Source of the DNA: Chitinophagaceae bacterium
Lineage (GTDB): Bacteria > Bacteroidota > Bacteroidia > Chitinophagales > Chitinophagaceae
DNA: 5,799 nt
Direction of reading: 5' to 3'
Assembly: GCA_025963615.1 (NCBI GenBank)
Contig: JAOQAL010000316.1
Span: 1 to 5,799, forward strand
In this document: in pieces, positions 1-5,590 of the stretch
Layout: each line of letters opens with the position of its first letter
Numbering within the stretch: position 1 is the stretch's first letter
Program-made: the position numbers and the translations under genes
The notes under the pieces: generated by a model
Database searches by the model: none
Seen by the model: the letters and a program-made list of their open reading frames with translations, nothing else
Told to the model about the DNA's origin: nothing

Positions 1-44
1 TTGTTTTTGCTGCTCTTGTTATAATGCCTGGATCAAAGTAAGGG

Positions 45-1010
45 ATGCGCAATCAACACCGTTCGGATAAAACGGCGTTGGCAATTAAATACGGGGCGAA
101 TGGAATTAATTTTTTAAAATCTTCTCCGGGCGCCATTTTACTTACCGGCACAGCATCTGTAACGGGCAAGTTAATCCCGATACCCGCGGTATGTATCGGC
201 AATGATGATGGAATGAAGTTAAAGGAAGAACTAAAAACCAAGCCAGTCACCGCCACTATTATGATGACTAATTTTTCAGGCATCATCAAAGCAAGAAATG
301 TAATTGCTACGATTAAAGGCAGGCTTCATCCCGACGAGAAAGTTGTGATTGGCGGCCATCTCGATAGTTGGGATCTTGCAACAGGCGCTATTGATAATGG
401 TATCGGTTCTTTTTCAGTATTGGATATGGCCCGTACCTTTAAAGCGTTGAACCTTCAGCCCGATCGTACGGTTGAGTTTGTAATGTTTATGGGTGAAGAA
501 GAAGGGCTGCTGGGTTCAAAAGCTTATGTAAAGGAGGGCTTGAAAAACGGCTCTTTACATGGGATACGTTATATGCTCAACTTTGATATGACGAATGATC
601 CCAAAGGATATTCTTCAGCTACCAGTGAAGATTCATCCTTGATTCAATCCATAGGTTCATTAGTACAAGAGATTGACACTTCTTTTAAGAATACTTTTCG
701 TTCCGGGATGGGTCTTCACAGCGATCATCAGCCTTTTATGCTGGAAGGAATTCCCACGGGTGGTGCATCCGGAAGCCTGAGCCGCGAAATATTAAACTGT
801 TATCATGCGGATTGTGATGTTTTCAGTTGGGTAAAAGAGAATGAAATAAAAAATACAGTGCGTTACGGTGCAGTGCTTTTATATGGGCTGGCCGACGCGG
901 CAGCGCTGAATGCCGCATGGTTGACAGATGATGCACTAAAAGAAAAGCTACTGAAAAGTAATCTGAAAGAGCCCTTACAGATTGCAGGCGAATGGAGATG
1001 GAAAGATTAG
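45..1010 (+). CDS. M28-family zinc metallopeptidase (PGCP/carboxypeptidase Q-like), N-terminally truncated
   Basis: This is the catalytic domain of a co-catalytic di-zinc peptidase that removes residues from peptides, usually in the periplasm or outside the cell. The M28 ligand set is complete: His105 in GGHLDSWD, bridging Asp117 in AIDNG, catalytic Glu151 and ligand Glu152 in GEEEGLLGS, Asp181 in NFDM, and His254 in CYHADCD. Residues 8-50 look like the end of the protease-associated (PA) insert. Family members usually have about 450-500 residues with a signal peptide; this frame has 321 and no signal peptide. A TAA at 39-41 lies in the same frame just before the ATG, and the 12 codons before that stop are open, so the ATG at 45 may not be a genuine start. 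The gene could be a nonsense or frameshift pseudogene, or the sequence may carry an error. It converges with the pirin gene. The family call is firm; the 5' end is uncertain. Confidence 0.85.
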   Translation: MRNQHRSDKTALAIKYGANGINFLKSSPGAILLTGTASVTGKLIPIPAVCIGNDDGMKLKEELKTKPVTATIMMTNFSGIIKARNVIATIKGRLHPDEKVVIGGHLDSWDLATGAIDNGIGSFSVLDMARTFKALNLQPDRTVEFVMFMGEEEGLLGSKAYVKEGLKNGSLHGIRYMLNFDMTNDPKGYSSATSEDSSLIQSIGSLVQEIDTSFKNTFRSGMGLHSDHQPFMLEGIPTGGASGSLSREILNCYHADCDVFSWVKENEIKNTVRYGAVLLYGLADAAALNAAWLTDDALKEKLLKSNLKEPLQIAGEWRWKD

Positions 1011-1024
1011 TTTGTAGTAAACGT

Positions 1025-1048
1025 GCCGGGTGCTTCCGGCGTCCCGGC
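1025..1048. terminator. GC-rich inverted repeat between convergent genes, possible terminator
   Basis: GCCGGG (1025-1030) pairs with CCCGGC (1043-1048) around a 12-nt loop. An alternative hairpin pairs GCCGG (1025-1029) with CCGGC (1036-1040). It sits in the 47-bp gap between the convergent peptidase and pirin stop codons, where a terminator is expected. Neither strand has a proper T-run after the stem (the minus strand has only TTT), so intrinsic termination is doubtful. Confidence 0.3.
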
Positions 1049-1057
1049 CCGGTTCTC

Positions 1058-1960
1058 CTAATCTTCCAGCACGCCAAACTTTCCGCTATTTACATCTGTG
1101 AAGGCCTGTTCCAATTCCTCCCATTTATTCATTAAGAAAGGACCATATTGTGCAATAGGCTCATTAATAGGTTCGCCCGACAATACTAAGAGTATGGCCT
1201 CTTCGCCGGCTGTGATATCAATGGTGTTACCTTCATTTTTGAAAAGTACAAAATGATCAGCTAACGCTAACTGACCATTAATTGTTACATTTCCTTCCAC
1301 AACCAACAGGCCGGTATTATAATCAGCGGGGAAGGTTAATTGCACTGAAGCCTCTTTTTTCAGTTTTACATTATATACATGCATCGGTGTGAATGTGGAA
1401 GCGGCGCCTGGTGTAACTTGTTCCGGAGTTGCCGGATTTTTATATTCACCGGCAATGACTTCTACTACCCCGTTGTTATCCGGGAGCTGATATTTTCCTA
1501 TTGAAGCATTGGTTATTTCCTGGTACTTAGGCGATGTCATTTTATATTTGGCAGGCAGGTTGACCCACAACTGCACCATTTGAAACAAGCCACCTTGTTT
1601 GCTGAATTCTTTTTCGTGATATTCTTTATGAAGCAAACCGGAAGCAGCCGTCATCCACTGGATATCGCCTTCGCCGATAATACCGCTATGGCCTGCGCTA
1701 TCGTGGTGAGCTATGCGCCCATGATATGCGATGGTGACGGTTTCAAAGCCACGGTGTGGATGGACGCCAACACCCCGGGGTTCCTCACTTGGTGTAAATT
1801 CTATTTTTGATCCATAATCCATCAGGAAAAAAGGGCTCATTCTTTTTTTATCTATCAGCTCGTGGCCGGGGAAAAAACTATGCACCCGGAAACCGTCGCC
1901 TACCATGTGGGCAGGCGGTGGCGCTATAATCGCTTCTATTTTTTTTGTATCCTGTTTCAT
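1058..1960 (-). CDS. Pirin family protein (bicupin)
   Basis: Pirins are cytoplasmic iron-binding bicupins; some bacterial members, such as E. coli YhhW, oxidise quercetin, and others act through protein partners. All four metal ligands of the N-terminal cupin are present: His67 and His69 in VHPHRGFET, then His111 and Glu113 in GLLHKEYH. Pirin signatures between them include TVTIAYHGRIAHHDS (about 74-88) and GEGDIQWMTAASG (about 96-108). The C-terminal cupin spans about 185-290. The length of 300 matches full-length family members, with no signal peptide or membrane segment. The start is supported by AGAGGA (1965-1970 on the minus strand), 4 nt before the ATG, a notable Shine-Dalgarno-like site given that neighbouring genes lack one. 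It lies 16 bp after the FMN reductase stop, so the two are very probably co-transcribed. The substrate cannot be read from sequence. Confidence 0.95.
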   Translation of the reverse strand: MKQDTKKIEAIIAPPPAHMVGDGFRVHSFFPGHELIDKKRMSPFFLMDYGSKIEFTPSEEPRGVGVHPHRGFETVTIAYHGRIAHHDSAGHSGIIGEGDIQWMTAASGLLHKEYHEKEFSKQGGLFQMVQLWVNLPAKYKMTSPKYQEITNASIGKYQLPDNNGVVEVIAGEYKNPATPEQVTPGAASTFTPMHVYNVKLKKEASVQLTFPADYNTGLLVVEGNVTINGQLALADHFVLFKNEGNTIDITAGEEAILLVLSGEPINEPIAQYGPFLMNKWEELEQAFTDVNSGKFGVLED

Positions 1961-1964
1961 AATA

Positions 1965-1970
1965 TCCTCT
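1965..1970 (-). promoter_or_regulatory. Shine-Dalgarno-like site of the pirin gene
   Basis: AGAGGA on the minus strand ends 4 nt before the pirin ATG, inside the 16-bp gap after the reductase stop. No comparable site precedes the other starts in this window. It supports the start at 1960 and suggests independent re-initiation on a two-gene message. Confidence 0.5.
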
Positions 1971-1976
1971 ATAAAT

Positions 1977-2537
1977 TTAGTGGGTAATCATTTTTTCTTT
2001 TACAACATGTTCAGACAACCATAAAAATTCTGTTGCGAAATTGTGAATGCTGTTGGAAAAACTTTCATCCAGTAATCTTCCATCTGCAGCGAATTTTTTA
2101 TCAACGCCGGGTACGACGAGTAAATACGGAGAAACAACACCAAACAAGGCAGGCACTAATAACAGTAATTGTTGTGTAGCCCGCATGCCACCAAAAGCTC
2201 CTGGGGAGGCCGTCGCTATGGCGAAAGGTTTATGATGCTGCTTTGGAAAGTGATCGAGTAGATTTTTTAAGGCCGGAGAATAACTTCCATTATATTCCGG
2301 TGAAACTAATATAAAAGCATCTGCTCCAAATATTCTTTCCGAGAGTGGCTTAAATTCCTCCGGTGTATTGTCAACGGAAGTAAATACACCCTGAAGAGGA
2401 GGTAAATGCCATTCACGCAGATCCGTCAGACCAATCTCATGATCCGTATGATCCTGAAGCCAGTGTTGAAGATGAAGGGCTACCCGCACACTGGTACTGT
2501 TTTTACGCGCACTCCCTGCTACAATTTCGATTTTCAT
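1977..2537 (-). CDS. NAD(P)H-dependent FMN reductase (flavodoxin-like oxidoreductase)
   Basis: This is a 186-residue cytoplasmic flavoprotein of the NADPH-dependent FMN reductase family, which reduces free flavin, quinones, azo compounds or chromate, depending on the member. The first strand and FMN phosphate loop are clear (IEIVAGSARKNSTS, residues 3-16). The family hallmark SPEYNGSYSPALKNLLDHF spans 79-97 and contacts the flavin ring. A glycine-rich ASPGAFGG stretch (110-117) forms the third flavin contact. The length is normal and no signal peptide is seen. The start follows AT-rich DNA with no Shine-Dalgarno sequence, and the N-terminal beta-strand begins at residue 2, which leaves little doubt about the ATG. 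It is the first gene of a pair with pirin, which suggests a shared redox role. The physiological substrate is unknown. Confidence 0.93.
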   Translation of the reverse strand: MKIEIVAGSARKNSTSVRVALHLQHWLQDHTDHEIGLTDLREWHLPPLQGVFTSVDNTPEEFKPLSERIFGADAFILVSPEYNGSYSPALKNLLDHFPKQHHKPFAIATASPGAFGGMRATQQLLLLVPALFGVVSPYLLVVPGVDKKFAADGRLLDESFSNSIHNFATEFLWLSEHVVKEKMITH

Positions 2538-2567
2538 TTACGTTGGTTGAATAAATAATATATTTTA

Positions 2568-2579
2568 ATGTTTAAACAT
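2568..2579. promoter_or_regulatory. 12-bp perfect palindrome upstream of the reductase-pirin unit
   Basis: ATGTTTAAACAT is a perfect 12-bp palindrome about 30 bp upstream of the FMN reductase start, in the 194-bp divergent spacer. Its position suits an operator for a dimeric regulator of the redox pair. One or two palindromes of this length are expected by chance in a window of this size, so the evidence is weak. Confidence 0.25.
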
Positions 2580-2600
2580 CAAAAACAATTCCTTTTTGTT

Positions 2601-2639
2601 TTGACAGCCATTATTGACAGAAACGGGGCGAATTGGCAG
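2601..2639. repeat. Three TTGRCAG short direct repeats in the divergent spacer
   Basis: TTGACAG occurs at 2601-2607 and 2614-2620, and TTGGCAG at 2633-2639, all in the same orientation between the divergent reductase and glycosylasparaginase genes. Spacings are 13 and 19 bp. They could be repeated regulator sites; TTGACA also resembles a housekeeping -35 box, but no convincing -10 partner or Bacteroidota TAnnTTTG box is seen. Function is not shown. Confidence 0.25.
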
Positions 2640-2731
2640 TGTAAAAGATTAACATTCTTTCAGCTGTTCGCGTTTATTTTAAAGGATGTTCATGAATGCT
2701 TAACTTCGAAAAATTCAAAAAATAGTTAACA

Positions 2732-3778
2732 ATGATCAATAGGAGAAAGTTCATAAACGCTTCAGCTTTTACTTCACTGGCGGCCCTGGTGGGTAAGAAG
2801 GCCTGGGCGACGCCGGAATATGAGACAGTAAAGGGAAAACCCATTGTTATCTCTACCTGGGACGCAGGTCTGAACGCTAATAAAGGCGCCTGGGGAATTT
2901 TAGGTAAGAATGGCCGTGCTCTTGATGCGGTCGAGGCGGGTGTCATGGTAACAGAATCTGAGCAAAGTTGTTGTGTAGGGCTTGGCGCTAATCCAGACCG
3001 TGAAGGCATTGTAACATTGGACGCCTGTATTATGGATGAATTTTTTAATTGCGGCAGCGTAGCCTTTTTGGAACGGATCAAGCATCCGGTATCGGTAGCC
3101 AGAAGGGTGATGGAGAAAACACCGCATGTCATGCTGGTCGGTAACGGAGCTCAACAGTTTGCAATAGCCGAGGGCTTTCCATTGGAAGAACAAACGTTAT
3201 CACCGGATGCTGAAAAGGCATACAGGGAATGGCTGAAAAAATCCGAATATAAACCGGTTATTAATATTGAGAACAAAAAACAATCCGCTTTTGCGCCGTC
3301 AAGACTGTCAACAGGAGAATGGCTGCCGGGCGGACAGGCCGGAAACCATGATACAATTGGAATGGTAGCCATGGATAGCCAAGGAAATTTAAGTGGCAGT
3401 TGTACCACCAGCGGTATGGGTTTTAAAATGCGGGGACGATTAGGAGATTCTCCAATTATCGGTGCCGGTTTGTTTGTAGACAATGAAGTGGGGGCTTGCA
3501 CGGCAACAGGACAAGGTGAAGATGTAATACGCATGTGTGGTTCGCATACGGTAGTGGAATTTATGCGCCAGGGTTTCGCCCCGGAAGCAGCCTGTAAAAA
3601 AGCGATTGAACGGATTATTAAAATAAAAGGAGAGAAGGTGAAAGATATACAGGTTGCATTCCTGGCCTTGAATAAAAAAGGACAGAGAGGTTCATTTGCC
3701 ATTCATAAAGGATTTAGTTATGCGATTAAGAGCCATGATATTGAAATGCTGGTTGCATCTAAGAGTTGGTTTCTGTAG
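2732..3778 (+). CDS. Glycosylasparaginase, N4-(beta-N-acetylglucosaminyl)-L-asparaginase, Tat-exported
   Basis: This N-terminal nucleophile hydrolase cleaves the GlcNAc-asparagine bond, the last step in breaking down N-glycoproteins. It is made as a precursor that cuts itself between Asp207 and Thr208 in the HDTIG motif, freeing Thr208 as the nucleophile. By alignment from memory to the Flavobacterium (Elizabethkingia) meningosepticum enzyme, the remaining active-site residues are Trp43 (STWDAG), Thr226, Arg236 and Asp239 (RGRLGDSP), and Thr259-Gly260 (ATGQG), all at matching spacing. The N-terminus has a twin-arginine signal: Arg4-Arg5-Lys-Phe-Ile, a hydrophobic stretch to about residue 20, and an AWA site near 24-26, predicting folded export to the periplasm. 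The Tat motif close to the ATG supports this start, which lacks a Shine-Dalgarno sequence. At 348 residues it has the expected length. cutC follows 116 bp downstream on the same strand. A generic isoaspartyl peptidase/asparaginase is possible but less likely. Confidence 0.95.
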   Translation: MINRRKFINASAFTSLAALVGKKAWATPEYETVKGKPIVISTWDAGLNANKGAWGILGKNGRALDAVEAGVMVTESEQSCCVGLGANPDREGIVTLDACIMDEFFNCGSVAFLERIKHPVSVARRVMEKTPHVMLVGNGAQQFAIAEGFPLEEQTLSPDAEKAYREWLKKSEYKPVINIENKKQSAFAPSRLSTGEWLPGGQAGNHDTIGMVAMDSQGNLSGSCTTSGMGFKMRGRLGDSPIIGAGLFVDNEVGACTATGQGEDVIRMCGSHTVVEFMRQGFAPEAACKKAIERIIKIKGEKVKDIQVAFLALNKKGQRGSFAIHKGFSYAIKSHDIEMLVASKSWFL

Positions 3779-3779
3779 C

Positions 3780-3807
3780 GGATGCTGGATGCTGGATACT
3801 GGATGCT
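3780..3807 (+). repeat. 7-bp tandem repeat, four copies of GGATGCT/GGATACT
   Basis: Four head-to-tail heptamers run from 3780: GGATGCT, GGATGCT, GGATACT, GGATGCT, followed by a partial GGA. The array begins one base after the glycosylasparaginase stop codon. The third unit differs by one base. It is non-coding and lies in the 116-bp spacer before cutC. Confidence 0.8.
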
Positions 3808-3894
3808 GGAAGGGAAACCAGACCCTGTAGACTTGTCTATCTCCTTTTCCTCTTTTGATCTCTTAGCTTAGCTTCGCCTTTAATTTTTTAATTA

Positions 3895-4632
3895 ATGGAA
3901 GAAAAAAAATACATCATTGAAATAGCAACCTCTGATTTTCTTACAACGAAATCGGCTGTGGATGGGGGCGCTGACAGGATTGAGTTATGTGCGAATCTTG
4001 CGGAAGGTGGCACTACTCCATCGTATGGACATATACTTCAATGTCGCAAAGCATTCGAGGTTTTATTGTATCCGATCATACGTCCGCGGGGCGGTGATTT
4101 TTTATTTAGCGATGAAGAATTCGTCATTATGTTGCAGGATGTAAAACTGTGTAAGCAATCAGGATGTGATGGAGTAGTAACTGGTTTATTAAATACAGAT
4201 GGAAGTGTTGATATAAAAAGAACTTCGCAGCTTATTGATGCGGCCTATCCATTGGGTGTTACTTTTCACCGGGCATTCGACCGTTGCCGTGACCCGTTTG
4301 AAGCCATGGAACAATTGATCAGGATTGGTTGCGAGCGGATTCTTACTTCAGGACAAAAACCCTCGGCACCCGATGCCGTTGATGTGATTGCCGAATTAAA
4401 TAAGATAGCTGATGAACGGATCATCATTATGCCGGGCAGCGGCGTACGGAAAGAGAATATAAAAATGATTGCGGATAAGACGGGCTGTACTGAATTTCAT
4501 ACTTCCTTACGGGGTAAGACAAGAAGCAGTATGGAGTTTGTCCATCCTGCCTTTGCAGCGTCTGAAGAAAGTTATGTGAATAATTATATCGATGCAGACG
4601 ACGTGCGGGAATTCAGGAATGCATTAAAATAA
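3895..4632 (+). CDS. cutC: CutC family protein (copper homeostasis protein CutC), TIM barrel
   Basis: CutC proteins are small cytoplasmic TIM barrels named for copper tolerance in E. coli; their true reaction is not settled, and direct copper handling has been questioned. Family motifs appear in barrel order: GGADRIELCANLAEGGTTPS (24-43), IIRPRGGDF (61-69), CDGVVTG (91-97), TFHRAFD (123-129), ERILTSG (147-153), IMPGSGV (178-184) and EFHTS (200-204). The charged and polar residues Glu30, Arg63, Arg65, His125, Arg126, Asp129 and His202 line up at strand ends, as expected for an enzyme active site. At 245 residues it is full length and has no signal peptide. An in-frame TAA at 3889-3891 just upstream leaves the ATG as the only sensible start. 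It follows the glycosylasparaginase gene on the same strand with no terminator seen between them, so co-transcription is plausible. Confidence 0.95.
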   Translation: MEEKKYIIEIATSDFLTTKSAVDGGADRIELCANLAEGGTTPSYGHILQCRKAFEVLLYPIIRPRGGDFLFSDEEFVIMLQDVKLCKQSGCDGVVTGLLNTDGSVDIKRTSQLIDAAYPLGVTFHRAFDRCRDPFEAMEQLIRIGCERILTSGQKPSAPDAVDVIAELNKIADERIIIMPGSGVRKENIKMIADKTGCTEFHTSLRGKTRSSMEFVHPAFAASEESYVNNYIDADDVREFRNALK

Positions 4633-4651
4633 AAGAATGCTACGGAATTAT

Positions 4652-4738
4652 TTCACGCAGCGGGCTCAAACAATACAGAGAAAGCAAAGAGGTGAAATGT
4701 TAAGAATCAATCTGTACCTTCTCAACATCTCTGCGGGA
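4652..4738. repeat. Putative degenerate intergenic repeat with imperfect inverted ends
   Basis: The ends TTCACGCAGCG (4652-4662) and CTCTGCGGGA (4729-4738) are imperfect inverted copies: the reverse complement of the right end is TCCCGCAGAG. Between them lies a CAGAGAAAGCAAAGAGG tract. The 'TCACGCAGAG...CTCTGCGGGATTAT' style resembles short non-coding repeats I recall from many genomes, here decayed. It occupies much of the 290-bp gene-free spacer; I see no ORF, tRNA or riboswitch there. Confidence 0.35.
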
Positions 4739-4853
4739 TTATCTTAAAAATACACTATTGAGACAACCTCTTGGTTTGATAAAGGTCATCAATATTTTAT
4801 CCCGATAAGAATCGCAACAATATAAGTGTCCCGCATTGACCCAACAAAAACAT

Positions 4854-4905
4854 AATAGCGTTATGCATCCGGAAGCCGGGTGCATAACGCTATTGGATAT
4901 TTTTT
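4854..4905. terminator. Strong, probably bidirectional, intrinsic terminator
   Basis: AATAGCGTTATGCA (4854-4867) is perfectly complementary to TGCATAACGCTATT (4881-4894). The stem continues inward through one U-G pair and CCGG/CCGG (4869-4872 with 4876-4879), giving about 19 bp closed by a 3-nt loop. On the plus strand a T6 run follows at 4900-4905 after GGATA. On the minus strand the stem is followed by ATGTTTTTG. It lies 29 bp past the subunit-3 stop and 221 bp past the cutC stop, between convergent genes, so it mainly serves the minus-strand unit but can stop both. Confidence 0.85.
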
Positions 4906-4922
4906 AATGTAGTAGTAACTTC

Positions 4923-5501
4923 TTAAGTCGCCCAGGCCTTATCACCTTTTTTATAAGGGATGCAGCCTTCATATTTACCGGGTACTGCCACATAGCGAAG
5001 TGCTTGTGTAGCGCCGGGTTTGGAAGTAAAGAATCCCAGCAAGGTCAATTGCTTCATCATGGAGAAATAGTGATTGGGATCGTCGGGCTTTTTTGATTTC
5101 TGGTAGTCTTTGGCTTCTTTGTCAAGATTTACCAGCAGTGCATGACGTTGTTCCGGAGTCGCCTTAATAAAACCAGTGTTATTGAGTTTATTGCTGGCTT
5201 CATCCAGTTTCTTCATGCCATCATGAAAAATTTTCTGATCGCTTTCCGGGTAGCAATCATTCACCATGACGGTCATGAAAGCACCTACCTGGGCATCTTT
5301 CGCGCCTGGTGTGTTTGTTTTCGGCAAAATTGTTTCTGCCACTTCATCCAGGTAAGCAATATCATCCTTACTGAATGTTCCTGTTGTAGCTGTCGCAGCT
5401 GTCTTGTCGTTACTGTTACAACCAGATAAAAAGACTTCACCACCAATGACTACACCACCGGTAAGCAAGGCAACCATTTTTAATAACTCTCTTCTGTCCA
5501 T
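4923..5501 (-). CDS. Gluconate 2-dehydrogenase subunit 3 family protein, Tat lipoprotein
   Basis: This is the small accessory subunit of a membrane-associated GMC-type sugar or alcohol dehydrogenase. The family is thought to help assemble or export the large FAD subunit. The 192-residue protein opens with a twin-arginine motif, MDRRELLKM, then a hydrophobic run (10-25) and a lipobox LSGC with Cys28, predicting Tat export as a folded lipoprotein. A Ser/Asn/Thr-rich linker follows to about 42. The family domain covers about 43-180: FSKDDIAYLDEVAETILP near the start, the helix around FMTVMVNDCYPE, and a late SMMKQLTLLGFFTSKPGA helix. The C-terminus YVAVPGKYEGCIPYKKGDKAW is typical. It lies 89 bp downstream of the GMC gene on the same strand and is followed by a strong terminator, so it ends the operon. 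The substrate cannot be assigned; the name 'gluconate' comes from the family only. Confidence 0.93.
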   Translation of the reverse strand: MDRRELLKMVALLTGGVVIGGEVFLSGCNSNDKTAATATTGTFSKDDIAYLDEVAETILPKTNTPGAKDAQVGAFMTVMVNDCYPESDQKIFHDGMKKLDEASNKLNNTGFIKATPEQRHALLVNLDKEAKDYQKSKKPDDPNHYFSMMKQLTLLGFFTSKPGATQALRYVAVPGKYEGCIPYKKGDKAWAT

Positions 5502-5517
5502 AATTGATGTTTAAGAT

Positions 5518-5535
5518 GTTTATTGATAAATAAAC
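5518..5535. other. 7-bp stem hairpin in the GMC-subunit 3 spacer
   Basis: GTTTATT (5518-5524) and AATAAAC (5529-5535) are perfect inverted repeats around a 4-nt loop. They lie 17 bp upstream of the subunit-3 start. The stem is almost all A-T and would be weak as RNA. It may be chance in AT-rich spacer, or a site affecting translation of the second gene. Confidence 0.3.
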
Positions 5536-5550
5536 CTGAACATGCAGTAG

Positions 5551-5571
5551 TATGCACCTTAAAGGTACATA
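5551..5571. promoter_or_regulatory. 21-bp near-perfect palindrome in the GMC-subunit 3 spacer
   Basis: Nine of ten base pairs match around the central A at 5561; only the 5555/5567 pair (C/A) fails. Half-sites read TATG-C-ACCTT and AAGGT-A-CATA. In the minus-strand transcript the odd pair becomes a U-G wobble, so the RNA could fold an 8-bp stem with a 5-nt loop. There is no T-run after it, so it is not a normal terminator. It may be an operator for an internal promoter or an RNA processing or stabilising hairpin. Confidence 0.4.
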
Positions 5572-5590
5572 GCAAAATACAGTTTTTGGT

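Noticed and set aside
1580..1810. 76-codon plus-strand ORF inside pirin
   Set aside because: It is antisense to the metal-binding region of pirin and has no independent support.
2674..3193. Minus-strand ORFs of 152 and 97 codons opposite the glycosylasparaginase gene
   Set aside because: They lie antisense to a gene with a full catalytic residue set, show no recognisable motif, and have compositions typical of reverse-frame shadows.
3151..3702. 183-codon minus-strand ORF
   Set aside because: It is antisense to the conserved second half of glycosylasparaginase; the translation is Pro/Ser/Ile rich with no domain, as expected from the opposite strand.
3828..3839. TAGACTTGTCTA inverted repeat before cutC
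   Set aside because: Its arms are separated by only two bases, too few for an RNA loop, and a 5-bp match is common by chance.
4739..4853. Possible tRNA or small RNA in the 290-bp spacer
   Set aside because: No cloverleaf pairing, T-arm consensus or promoter was found; only short chance stems such as AACC/GGTT near 4765.
5142..5429. 95-codon plus-strand ORF
   Set aside because: It is antisense to the subunit-3 gene, Cys-rich and without a recognisable domain; a shadow.
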